Notes under the pieces: model-generated
What the model saw: only the letters and a program-made list of their open reading frames with translations
The model's database searches: none
Told to the model about the DNA's origin: nothing
NCBI RefSeq assembly: GCF_017979425.1
Contig: NZ_JAERIS010000001.1
Coordinates: 40,562 to 104,561 of the forward strand
Origin: Helicobacter salomonis
GTDB taxonomy: Bacteria > Campylobacterota > Campylobacteria > Campylobacterales > Helicobacteraceae
DNA: 64,000 nucleotides
Direction: 5' to 3'
Translations under genes and position numbers: made by a program
Shown: in pieces, positions 51,794 through 60,028 of the stretch
Layout: the number at the start of each line of letters is the position of its first letter
How positions within the stretch are numbered: the stretch's first letter is position 1

Positions 51794-52783
51794 ATGGTAA
51801 CCTCGCAAAGACGATCTTTAACTCTCTTTATTGCTCTTCTGTTTATTTTAGGCATTCTAGGGTGGCTAGGCACCCTCTACTACCAAGCCTATAGCCATAG
51901 AGTCGAACGCTTGCAGGGGTTCATTGAGGCGCGAGAATACAGCGTGAGCTCTAAACTGGCTGGGCGCATTGAGAGCGTGGCAGTTAAAAAAGGGGATCAA
52001 ATTAAAAAGGGCGATCTAGTTTTTAGCATCCACAGCCCCGAAGCCGAGGCTAAACTTTTACAAGCCAGCTCAAGCCATAAGGCAGCCCAAGCCCTGCGCG
52101 ATGAGGTCTTAAAGGGAAGCCGTAGCCAGACCATTAAAAGTGCGCGCGATGTCTACCAAGCTGCCAAAGCCCAAAGTAATTTAGCTGAGGAAACCTATAG
52201 ACGCGTGCAGGAACTCTATGACAAAGGTGTAGCAAGCCTGCAAAAACGCGATGAAGCCTATGCCGCATTTCAAAGTGCAAACTACCACAAACAGGCTGCT
52301 TTTGAGCAGTACCAGCTTGCGCGCGAGGGGGCTAGTCATGAGAGCAAAATTGCCGCCAAAGAAAAGGAACAGGCTGCTCTAGGACAACTTAATGAGGTGC
52401 AGGTATTTTTGCGCGATAAAAACGCGTATAGTCCCATTGATGGGGAAGTGAGCAATGTGTTGCTCTATAGTGGAGAATTAAGCCCTAAAGGATTTCCCGT
52501 TGTCTTAGTAACCGACACCGCACACGCGTGGCTCAACCTCAGCGTGCCTGAAAAATATTTGAGCAAATTTAGCGTAGGCTCTGTATTTAAGGGTTATGTG
52601 CCTGCTTTAGATCAGACTTTGGACTTCAAAGTTACCTATGTAAGTGTGATGGGGGATTTTGCTACATGGAAGAGCACAAGCGCGAGCAAGAGTTATGACA
52701 TGCGCTCCTTTAGCATTGAAGCAACCCCTTTAAGTGAGATAGCACGCTTACGGGTGGGCATGAGCGTGTTGGTCAACCCCTAA
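51794..52783 (+). CDS. HlyD-family membrane fusion protein
   Basis: A 329-residue periplasmic adaptor with one N-terminal helix (residues 7-27). It has a split lipoyl domain (VSSKLAGRIESVAVKKGDQIKKGDLV and later YSPIDGEVSNVLLYSGELS), a helical hairpin (~75-185) and a C-terminal beta-barrel. It should bridge the TolC-like channel to the two ABC-2 proteins that follow. It overlaps the next gene by one base. Confidence 0.92.
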   Translation: MVTSQRRSLTLFIALLFILGILGWLGTLYYQAYSHRVERLQGFIEAREYSVSSKLAGRIESVAVKKGDQIKKGDLVFSIHSPEAEAKLLQASSSHKAAQALRDEVLKGSRSQTIKSARDVYQAAKAQSNLAEETYRRVQELYDKGVASLQKRDEAYAAFQSANYHKQAAFEQYQLAREGASHESKIAAKEKEQAALGQLNEVQVFLRDKNAYSPIDGEVSNVLLYSGELSPKGFPVVLVTDTAHAWLNLSVPEKYLSKFSVGSVFKGYVPALDQTLDFKVTYVSVMGDFATWKSTSASKSYDMRSFSIEATPLSEIARLRVGMSVLVNP

Positions 52784-53853
52784 TGTGGCAGACATTAAGA
52801 GAAGACAAATTTACATGGATTTTGTGCTTGGGCGCACCCTTTTTCTTATGGGCGATCATGGTGGGAGTGTTTTATAGAGAACTCCCTACCAAGCTACCTA
52901 TTGGGATCGTGGATTTGGATCACAGCCATTTGAGTCAAGAGATTATCAGTGCTCTCAATGCAAGCAGTTATCTTGACCTGCAACATTTTTACCCCTCTTT
53001 GAGCGATGCCAAAGCAGATTTAGATCGTAAAAAAATTTATGGGGCTGTGGTGTTCTCTAAAGGTTTAGAACGCCACATCAAGCTACGCATTAAAACCCCC
53101 GTTGTGCTGTATTACAATGCCGAGTTTGTGTTGGTGGGTAAGGCGATAGCTAGCGCGTTCACCCAAACCCTCATGACCTTGAATGTAAAAAATGATGTTG
53201 CCACCAATTTAGGCACGCAGGGCGATCTCAACACCGCCAAAGCTCTAGCCTTCCCCCTACATGCCAATATTCACCCTCTCTATAACGAAACTAATAACTA
53301 CGCGCAATTCTTGCTAGGGGTGATCTTGCCCTGCATGTGGCAAATCTTAGCGGCGTTGGGCATGCTCAATCTGCTAGGGCATGCCCAAAGTCTTAAACAA
53401 GCTCTCAGCGTGTTGTGGCTGAATACGCTGATTTTTAGTCTCTGGGGTGCACTGATGCTGGGATTTTTAAAGCCCTATTACGCACATTTATGGGTGCTCT
53501 TGGGCGGGGTAGTGCTCATGGTACTGAGTGTTTCCAGTGTAGTTTTAGCCCTGTATGCCTTGCTGGGCGATCCCATTAAAAGTGCTTCAGCCATTGCCGC
53601 CTATACCGCTCCCTCGCTCGCCTTTGTGGGAGTTACCTACCCGGTGAGCAATATGGGCGTGTTAGGAGAATTTTGGGGTTCTTTATTGCCAGTGAGTTAT
53701 TTTATCAAGGTTTTAATTGCCCTATCCACTTACAGCGATAGCCTAGTGCTGGCATGGCAATCTCTGCTCAAAATGGGCTTCTTTCTTCTATTTTTACCTT
53801 TGGGGTTGTGTCTGTGGTCTTTGAAAGAGAAAAGAGCATGCACGCGTTTTTAG
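52783..53853 (+). CDS. ABC-2 type permease, first subunit
   Basis: A 356-residue protein with the YhhJ-like layout: one N-terminal helix, a periplasmic domain (LPIGIVDLDHSHLSQEII, KKIYGAVVFSKGLERH), then five helices from residue ~170. No ATPase gene is present in this cluster, so the motor must come from elsewhere or be absent. It overlaps the next permease by 16 bases. Confidence 0.88.
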   Translation: MWQTLREDKFTWILCLGAPFFLWAIMVGVFYRELPTKLPIGIVDLDHSHLSQEIISALNASSYLDLQHFYPSLSDAKADLDRKKIYGAVVFSKGLERHIKLRIKTPVVLYYNAEFVLVGKAIASAFTQTLMTLNVKNDVATNLGTQGDLNTAKALAFPLHANIHPLYNETNNYAQFLLGVILPCMWQILAALGMLNLLGHAQSLKQALSVLWLNTLIFSLWGALMLGFLKPYYAHLWVLLGGVVLMVLSVSSVVLALYALLGDPIKSASAIAAYTAPSLAFVGVTYPVSNMGVLGEFWGSLLPVSYFIKVLIALSTYSDSLVLAWQSLLKMGFFLLFLPLGLCLWSLKEKRACTRF

Positions 53854-54950
53854 AAGAATTTAGAACCATTTTCGCCCACGCGGGAGTGCGCTTTATCATT
53901 ATTGTAGGCCCTCTCTTCTATGCTTTTCTCTACCCCCTACCCTACAAAAACGACATTGTAACGCGCCAAAGCGTGGCACTGGTGGACATGGATCAGAGCA
54001 CTCTCTCAAGGCGTTTGATTGCTATGTTAGAGAGCGCACCGGGTATTCACATTGCTCATTTTCCTAAATCCCTACAAGATGCCAAAAAATTACTCGAAGA
54101 AGAGAAAGTCTTTGGGATTATTTTAGTGCCCGCTTTTTTTGAGCGCGCCATTTATACCAGCACCCCCGTGCATGTAGAACTCTACGCCAACGCCAATTAT
54201 TTCTTAATCTATGGTGCGATTGCCAATGCAAGCATAGATGTGCTTAACGCTTTAAGCGACGCGATCAAAACCCATAAAAGCCTTTTTGAAGCCCAGATTG
54301 CCAAAGAACATAATTTACTTTCCTTACAAACTATTCCCTTGTATAACCCCTCAGTGGGTTACCTCAACTATGCGATTGCCAATGTATTTATCTTTATTTT
54401 ACATCAAACTTTGCTCATCGGGGCGAGCATGCTTACCTGTGCGCAAGCGCGTTTTATTCCCCATTTTTTCGGGGCTCTCAGTCTTGTTTGGGTGCGTTGC
54501 CTCTGCTTTAGCGTAATCTATATCTTTTTAGCCCTGCTTTATTTTGGGGTGCTCTTCCCCTATTATGGTATCCATATCCATGCTAACCCCTCCGCTTTAT
54601 TGGGGTTTACATCCCTATTTCTCATGGCTACGGCAAGCTGCGGAGTAGTTTTAGGCACTTTTTTAAGAAAGCCCATGCAAGCGACTCAAATTATTTTACT
54701 CTCCTCCTTGCCCCTAGTATTTATGGTGGGTTTTATTTGGCCCTTAGAACTTTTGCCATCCTTTCTACATGCGCTTTTGCAAATCGTGCCTGCCTACCAT
54801 GGCATTTCTGCAATGGTCATGTTCAACCAACTAGGTGCGCCCCTGCAAACCACTTTACCCCATTGCATTGCCTTAGTGGGGATTTTAATCTGCGCCTCTC
54901 TGCTAGGAGCATGGCGACTCTCTAGAAATAATCATGAAACTCGCACTTAA
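53838..54950 (+). CDS. ABC-2 type permease, second subunit
   Basis: 370 residues, paralogous to the preceding gene: N-terminal helix (FIIIVGPLFYAFLYPL), periplasmic domain (VALVDMDQSTLSRRLIAML, EEKVFGIILVPAFFERAI) and a C-terminal five-helix block with GFIWPLELLPSFLHALLQ. The ATG at 53838 lies within the end of the preceding gene; an upstream start would overlap more. AzlC overlaps its end. Confidence 0.88.
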   Translation: MHAFLEEFRTIFAHAGVRFIIIVGPLFYAFLYPLPYKNDIVTRQSVALVDMDQSTLSRRLIAMLESAPGIHIAHFPKSLQDAKKLLEEEKVFGIILVPAFFERAIYTSTPVHVELYANANYFLIYGAIANASIDVLNALSDAIKTHKSLFEAQIAKEHNLLSLQTIPLYNPSVGYLNYAIANVFIFILHQTLLIGASMLTCAQARFIPHFFGALSLVWVRCLCFSVIYIFLALLYFGVLFPYYGIHIHANPSALLGFTSLFLMATASCGVVLGTFLRKPMQATQIILLSSLPLVFMVGFIWPLELLPSFLHALLQIVPAYHGISAMVMFNQLGAPLQTTLPHCIALVGILICASLLGAWRLSRNNHETRT

Positions 54951-55605
54951 AGAAGCCTTCCCCCATACCATACCCATGCTATTGGGTTTTATTTTGGTGG
55001 GAGCAACCTTTGGGGTGTTGGTGCAGCAGGAGGGGTATGGCTTTTGGGTAGCCATGTTTATGAGCCTTTTTATCTATGCGGGGGCGGTGCAATTCTTAGT
55101 GGTGGGACTCTTAAGTGTGCACGCAAGCCTACTCAATATCTTTCTGTTGGTGGCTTTACTCAATGCTCGTCAGATTTGCTATGCCATCTCTATGCTTGAA
55201 CCCTTTAGTAAAACAGGGGGGCGCATTTACTACCTAGCCCACACGCTTACGGACGAAACTTTCATGCTTTTAAGTTTTGCCAAGCCTAAGCAGAGCACGC
55301 AGGAGGATTTTACGCTTGCCATTGCCCTGCTCAATCAAATTTATTGGGTCGCGGGTACAGCACTAGGAGCGATCTTAGGAGATGGGTTTAGCCTCAATGT
55401 GGAGGGCATCTCTTTCATTGTTGTGGGGACCTTTTTGGTAATCTTTATTGAGCAATGGAAGAGCACCAAACGCCATGCCCCTGCTCTCATCGGATTTTTC
55501 AGCGCGTTGGGCTGCTTTATCCTCTTTGGTAAGGTGCATTTTCTCTTGCCCACTTTAATTCTCATGGTAGGTCTTTTTATCATGTTTAAAAGGCGTTTAG
55601 AATGA
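54934..55605 (+). CDS. azlC: AzlC-family branched-chain amino acid exporter, large subunit
   Basis: A 223-residue membrane protein with the AzlC signatures GFILVGATFGVLVQQEGYGFW, FIYAGAVQFLVVGLL, LLNARQICYAISM and LTDETFML. With AzlD it exports branched-chain amino acids. It overlaps the upstream permease by 17 bases and azlD by four. Confidence 0.92.
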   Translation: MKLALKEAFPHTIPMLLGFILVGATFGVLVQQEGYGFWVAMFMSLFIYAGAVQFLVVGLLSVHASLLNIFLLVALLNARQICYAISMLEPFSKTGGRIYYLAHTLTDETFMLLSFAKPKQSTQEDFTLAIALLNQIYWVAGTALGAILGDGFSLNVEGISFIVVGTFLVIFIEQWKSTKRHAPALIGFFSALGCFILFGKVHFLLPTLILMVGLFIMFKRRLE

Positions 55606-55943
55606 GCGATTTGTATGTTTGGGGAGCGTTGATCATCGCAATGGGGACAACCTACTTGATCCGTGTTTCTCCCTTTTTACTTTTTAATGCCAAACGCCCA
55701 GCACCTAAAATGTTACTCTATTTGGGGCGTGTGTTAAGTTTGGGGGTGGTAGGCATGCTCATTGTCTATAGCCTTAAGGATACGCCCTTTTCTAGTTCAC
55801 CTTATGGCCTTAATGAGGTGTTAGCAGCGGGAAGTGTCGTGATCTTGCATCTGATGTTTCGCGTGTTTGCACTCAGTGTGATAGGGGGCACAGCACTCTA
55901 CATGGGATTGGTGCAAAGCAAAATACTCAATGGTCTATTTTAG
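55602..55943 (+). CDS. azlD: AzlD-family amino acid export subunit
   Basis: A 113-residue protein of about four helices with GTTYLIRVSPFLLFN and LSLGVVGMLIVYSLKD, as in AzlD. The ATG overlaps the azlC stop (ATGA). Its end overlaps by four bases the end of the convergent outer-membrane protein gene. Confidence 0.9.
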   Translation: MSDLYVWGALIIAMGTTYLIRVSPFLLFNAKRPAPKMLLYLGRVLSLGVVGMLIVYSLKDTPFSSSPYGLNEVLAAGSVVILHLMFRVFALSVIGGTALYMGLVQSKILNGLF

Positions 55944-56605
55944 AATTTGTAAAGATACATGCAATTGAACATTAAAGAGGTTTCAAAGCGCTCAGAGGCG
56001 AGCAAGGTTTTGTTTGTGGGCAAGAGTTTGACTCCTAGTTCAATGCGGTGTTTGGTATAAAGGGTGAGTGTGATGCCTCCCTGGGCGATTAGGCCTGCGG
56101 TGTAGATAAAGTGTTTATCTTTGAGGCTAAAATTAGCGTTATCGGCATAAAGCACAGCCCCCATCCCCACTCCCCCATAAAGGCCCAAAAAGTGTTTATA
56201 TGAGTGTGATAGACTGATTTCTAGGGGTATTTCCAGTCCTATACTCACCACTCCGTAGAAAGAATTGGAAGGATTGTACTTGGAACGCCAGTTAACCCTG
56301 GAGGTGGCCAAATCAAGCGCTAAAAAGCCCCGCAAGCCGATATAATTCCTGAAAAAAGTTTGCAATCCCCCTTTAACACTCAAAATAGCCGGAAAACTCT
56401 CTAATTTAGTATTTTTATAGTCCTTTTTGATGTTGATGACTCCAAAACCCATGCCAAAATACCCCCCATTTTTCATTTTCAGCTGCTGGTACTGATTGTA
56501 AAGACGCGCGTAAGTATCTTGTTCTTGTAGCCATCTTTCCTGTGCGCCCAAAGCGATCTCTAAACTCCAGCTCAACAAGACAACCCGCACACACCTCAAA
56601 TCCAC
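55940..56605 (-). CDS. Small outer-membrane beta-barrel protein
   Basis: A 221-residue protein with a short signal-like start (VVLLSWSLEIALGA) and a body of alternating strands (GGYFGMGFGVINI, FLALDLATSRVNW, LGLYGGVGMGAVLYA) ending in CMYLYKF with terminal Phe. It fits a small Helicobacter outer-membrane protein of about eight strands. The start is a GTG with a weak ribosome site, so the exact N-terminus is uncertain. Function unknown. Confidence 0.78.
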   Translation of the reverse strand: MDLRCVRVVLLSWSLEIALGAQERWLQEQDTYARLYNQYQQLKMKNGGYFGMGFGVINIKKDYKNTKLESFPAILSVKGGLQTFFRNYIGLRGFLALDLATSRVNWRSKYNPSNSFYGVVSIGLEIPLEISLSHSYKHFLGLYGGVGMGAVLYADNANFSLKDKHFIYTAGLIAQGGITLTLYTKHRIELGVKLLPTNKTLLASERFETSLMFNCMYLYKF

Positions 56606-56625
56606 TACCCATTATGCTTTTATTG

Positions 56626-56631
56626 TATAAT
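56626..56631 (+). promoter_or_regulatory. -10 box TATAAT for the Mla cassette
   Basis: TATAAT lies 24 bases upstream of the mlaE ATG. The minus strand of the same segment has TATTAT/TATACA boxes that could serve the divergent outer-membrane protein gene. Confidence 0.5.
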
Positions 56632-56654
56632 AGCACACAGACCCCATGATTTAA

Positions 56655-57794
56655 ATGTGGATTATTTTCGCGTTAAGGGACCTTGTGATTGCACCTGTAG
56701 GTTATGTGAAATCTGACACGCTTTTTTTATGCGGCAATTGGGATTTTAAAACCCCCGCAGATGCACTAAAGCAATTAGAGCATGTGATCAAAAATGCTCC
56801 TCCCATCAAGGCCATTGACTTTAAGGAAGTGGAAAGTTTAGATTTTGTCTTTTTAATGTTACTCTACGATCTTTTAGGGCGTAGAAAACCCGTCTTTGTA
56901 AATGCCAATATCTACAATGGGCGTGTGTTGGAAGTGGTGGAGAGCTGGGTTAGAGAAGATCCAAGCATTTTGCGCAGAGAACAGGCATTGCGCCCTAAGC
57001 GCAATCCTTTAAACAAATTGGGCAAGAGTGTAGTGGCGTTTGTCAATACCATGCTCAATACCTTTAATTTTTGCGGAATGGTGCTCTATTTTCTAGGGCA
57101 TGCAATCATCAAGCCTAAAACCTTGTGTTTCACCCCCTTGATACACCACATCTATGAGAGTGGGTTTAAGGTCCTCCCTGTGAGTATTCTCACCGTTTTT
57201 GTTGTAGGTTTTGCAATCGCGCTGCAAGGGGCAATTCAACTCCAAGAGCTAGGCTTCCCCTTGATGAGTATTGAAATGACAGCCAAGCTGGCCTTAAGAG
57301 AGATGGGGCCCTTTATTTTAACCCTTGTGGTCGCAGGGCGCAGTGCCTCTAGTTTCACTGCCCAAATTGGGGTAATGAAGATCACAGAAGAACTCGATGC
57401 CATGCACACCATGGGGCTTAACCCCTTTGCGTGGTTGGTGTTGCCCCGTGTTTTAGCCCTAGTGATTGTGATGCCCTTGATGGTCTTCATTGCCGATGCG
57501 TTTGCACTACTGGGAGCCATGGTGGCCATTAAATACCAGTTGGGAGTTACTTTTAGCCACTATGTAGCACGCCTGCATGAAAATGTAGGGTTGACACATT
57601 TCTTTGTGGGACTTATCAAGGCGCCTTTTTGGGGCTTTGCCATCGCTTTAGTGGGGTGTATGCGTGGCTTTGAAGTGAAGGGTGATACGGAATCTATAGG
57701 CACCTTCACCACCATCAGTGTTGTGAATGCACTCTTTTGGATTATTTTCTTAAACGCCCTCTTTTCTGTTATCTTTAGCAGACTTGATATGTAG
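56655..57794 (+). CDS. mlaE: MlaE-type lipid ABC transporter permease with N-terminal STAS domain
   Basis: 379 residues. Residues ~10-105 form a STAS-like domain (KAIDFKEVESLDFVFLML), and the rest is the MlaE permease with GFAIALQGAIQLQELG, REMGPFILTLVVAGRSASSF, GVMKITEELDAMHTMGLNP and IKAPFWGFAIALVGC. In E. coli the STAS part is a separate protein, MlaB; here the two are fused. The cassette keeps the outer membrane asymmetric by moving phospholipids. Confidence 0.92.
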   Translation: MWIIFALRDLVIAPVGYVKSDTLFLCGNWDFKTPADALKQLEHVIKNAPPIKAIDFKEVESLDFVFLMLLYDLLGRRKPVFVNANIYNGRVLEVVESWVREDPSILRREQALRPKRNPLNKLGKSVVAFVNTMLNTFNFCGMVLYFLGHAIIKPKTLCFTPLIHHIYESGFKVLPVSILTVFVVGFAIALQGAIQLQELGFPLMSIEMTAKLALREMGPFILTLVVAGRSASSFTAQIGVMKITEELDAMHTMGLNPFAWLVLPRVLALVIVMPLMVFIADAFALLGAMVAIKYQLGVTFSHYVARLHENVGLTHFFVGLIKAPFWGFAIALVGCMRGFEVKGDTESIGTFTTISVVNALFWIIFLNALFSVIFSRLDM

Positions 57795-57801
57795 GCCTGC
57801 C

Positions 57802-58584
57802 ATGATCCACCATATTCCCCGTTTAATCGAAGTCAAAGACCTCTACACTGCCTATGGCAACCATACTATCCACAGAGGAGTGAGTTTCTCAGTCTATAAG
57901 GGGGAAGTCTTAGCGATTCTGGGAGGGAGTGGGAGCGGGAAGAGTACGCTCTTGAGAAGCATGATCTTGCTCAACAAGCCCACCAAAGGCATAATTCGTA
58001 TTTTTGATATGGATATTTGGAAGCTTAAGGATTCAGAGCGTCACAAACTCTTTCATCGCATCGGAATGCTCTTTCAATTTGGAGCACTCTACAGCTCCTT
58101 GAGTGTGCTAGAGAATGTGGGCATTATGCTTGAGGAACACAGCGCTTATCCCAAGAGCAATATTATCGAAATTTCTAAGATGTGGCTGGATCGTGTGGGG
58201 TTGAGCAAGAAAGTTTATCATCTCTACCCCTATGAGTTGAGCGGGGGGATGAAAAAGCGCGTGGGGTTAGCGCGCGCCATGGCGACCAACCCAGACATTT
58301 TATTCTTAGACGAACCCACGAGTGGACTCGATCCCTACTCCGCCGATAAATTTGATGCTCTCATTCTTTCACTTAAGGAAGCCTTGAAACTTACCGTGGT
58401 CATGATCACACACGATTTAGACTCAATCAAAAACGCCGTAGACCGTTTTATTATGCTCAAAGATGGTTTGATCAGCTTTGATGGGAATTTGGAGGAGTTT
58501 GTGCAAAGAACTAAGGAGATCCCTCTTGAAGAGGGGAATTTATTCAATTCGACACGAGGAGAAAAATTTTGGAAAGACATGTAA
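57802..58584 (+). CDS. mlaF: MlaF-type ATPase
   Basis: A 260-residue ABC ATPase: Walker A ILGGSGSGKSTLLRSM, Q-loop GMLFQFGALYSSLSV (the FQxxALF pattern of MlaF), signature YELSGGMKKRVGLARAM, Walker B ILFLDEPTSGLDP. I chose the ATG at 57802 over an upstream TTG that overlaps mlaE. Confidence 0.94.
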   Translation: MIHHIPRLIEVKDLYTAYGNHTIHRGVSFSVYKGEVLAILGGSGSGKSTLLRSMILLNKPTKGIIRIFDMDIWKLKDSERHKLFHRIGMLFQFGALYSSLSVLENVGIMLEEHSAYPKSNIIEISKMWLDRVGLSKKVYHLYPYELSGGMKKRVGLARAMATNPDILFLDEPTSGLDPYSADKFDALILSLKEALKLTVVMITHDLDSIKNAVDRFIMLKDGLISFDGNLEEFVQRTKEIPLEEGNLFNSTRGEKFWKDM

Positions 58585-59444
58585 ATTACACATTAATTGG
58601 GGGAATTTTTTTAGCATGCATGGTTTGTATGGTTATCTTTATTCTATGGTTAGGGCATGTCAACTTTAAAGAAGAAGATTATTTGCGTTATGTGGTCTAC
58701 ACAGACAAGGATTTAGGCGGCATTGGAGCTAACACGCCCATCAACTACAAAGGAATTCAAATAGGCACGATTAGAAGTGTAGGATTTGACCCCCAACACT
58801 TGGGAATTGTCAAGATTGCCATTGACATTAAAAGCAAGGTGCCCGTGAGCAAAGATGCCACTCTCAAGGTGGAATCTCAGAGCTTAGTTGGGCTGAAATA
58901 CCTGAGCTTAATTCAGGGTAAATCTAAGGAGTTTTACAGCAAAAACGACTCTGAGCGCATTTTACACTACGAACAGAGTTTTTTAGAAAGGCTTAGCGAT
59001 AGTGCAGGGCATATCTCTAATGAGGTGTTAGGGATTATTAAAAGTATCGATCGCATTCTAAGCCCTGAAAATATCAATAATTTTGGCAAGATCATTGCTT
59101 CTGTGCAACAAATGGCACAAGGTTTAGACACAACCAAGGCAGATTTAGATCGATTACTGGTCAAGGCCCGCCAAACTTTAGATAGGACAGATACGCTTTT
59201 TGCTAAGGGCGATACTCTCTTGGCTAAAGGTAATCAGTTGATCCAGCATAGCGATCAATTGATTTTGGATGTGGATCACAAAGTCCAAAAGGGGCAGTTT
59301 GATTTGAAAACTATCTTGACACCTTTATTGATGCAGGCAGAGTTGAGCCTGCGTAACATTGATCAATTTGTGCAAAAGGGCTCCTTGTTCATGGATAAAT
59401 TCGATGCCAACCCTTATAAAACTCTCTTTGGGGAGCACAAATGA
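58569..59444 (+). CDS. mlaD: MlaD/MCE-domain lipid-binding protein
   Basis: 291 residues with one N-terminal membrane helix (8-29) and an MCE domain (DLGGIGANTPINYKGIQIG, VKIAIDIKSKVPVSKDATL, LKVESQSLVGLKYLSL). A long helical and coiled region follows with AKGDTLLAKGNQL-type heptads. The TTG start is supported by GAGGAG seven bases upstream. The next lipoprotein gene overlaps by four bases. Confidence 0.92.
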   Translation: MERHVNYTLIGGIFLACMVCMVIFILWLGHVNFKEEDYLRYVVYTDKDLGGIGANTPINYKGIQIGTIRSVGFDPQHLGIVKIAIDIKSKVPVSKDATLKVESQSLVGLKYLSLIQGKSKEFYSKNDSERILHYEQSFLERLSDSAGHISNEVLGIIKSIDRILSPENINNFGKIIASVQQMAQGLDTTKADLDRLLVKARQTLDRTDTLFAKGDTLLAKGNQLIQHSDQLILDVDHKVQKGQFDLKTILTPLLMQAELSLRNIDQFVQKGSLFMDKFDANPYKTLFGEHK

Positions 59445-60019
59445 AAACCAAATGGAGTTGGATTCTAGTGCCTTTCTTGGGTGGTTGTTTGAATCTCAAT
59501 CTCAAACAGACCCTGCCTGAAATCAGCTACTACGATCTCAACACGCAAGAAATTCCCTCTGTATGTGCAAACCCTAAAAGTCTAGCATTAATAGGGGTTT
59601 TGGGTGCAGACCTTGTGAATACTAAGGATATTTTGCTCAAGCGCGCCAATGGACAAATTGAACGCAGTGTGAAAGAAAAATTTGCAGACCTACCTGCCAA
59701 TATGCTTAAAAACATGCTAACCTTAGAAGCGATGCGTCAATGTGTGATTCTGAGTGTACCCCCTAACAGCGCTCATGTGAGTTTGAAGCTCAATGTCCTT
59801 TTTCTAGGAATTGTTGAGCACGAGGGGGCTTACAGCGCACAGATTGTACTCTCTGCAGACATGAATAACCAAAGCTTTATGGCCCTTGAAAGCCAAAAGG
59901 TGAGCCTCACATCTAAGGACAAGGAATTGGACATTCCCCCTGAAGCACTCCAGGCATTGCAACAGATCAGTGCACAAGCCATTGCTAAAATCATCACGCA
60001 AGTTAAAGCTAACCTATAA
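59441..60019 (+). CDS. ABC transport auxiliary lipoprotein (PqiC/YmbA-like)
   Basis: A 192-residue lipoprotein with lipobox FLGGC (Cys16). The strand-helix pattern PEISYYDLNT...LALIGVLGADLVNTKDILLKR and VEHEGAYSAQIVLSADM is that of the auxiliary lipoproteins that accompany MCE transporters. It ends the mlaE-F-D cassette and overlaps mlaD. Confidence 0.83.
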   Translation: MKTKWSWILVPFLGGCLNLNLKQTLPEISYYDLNTQEIPSVCANPKSLALIGVLGADLVNTKDILLKRANGQIERSVKEKFADLPANMLKNMLTLEAMRQCVILSVPPNSAHVSLKLNVLFLGIVEHEGAYSAQIVLSADMNNQSFMALESQKVSLTSKDKELDIPPEALQALQQISAQAIAKIITQVKANL

Positions 60020-60028
60020 GGATCGTGG

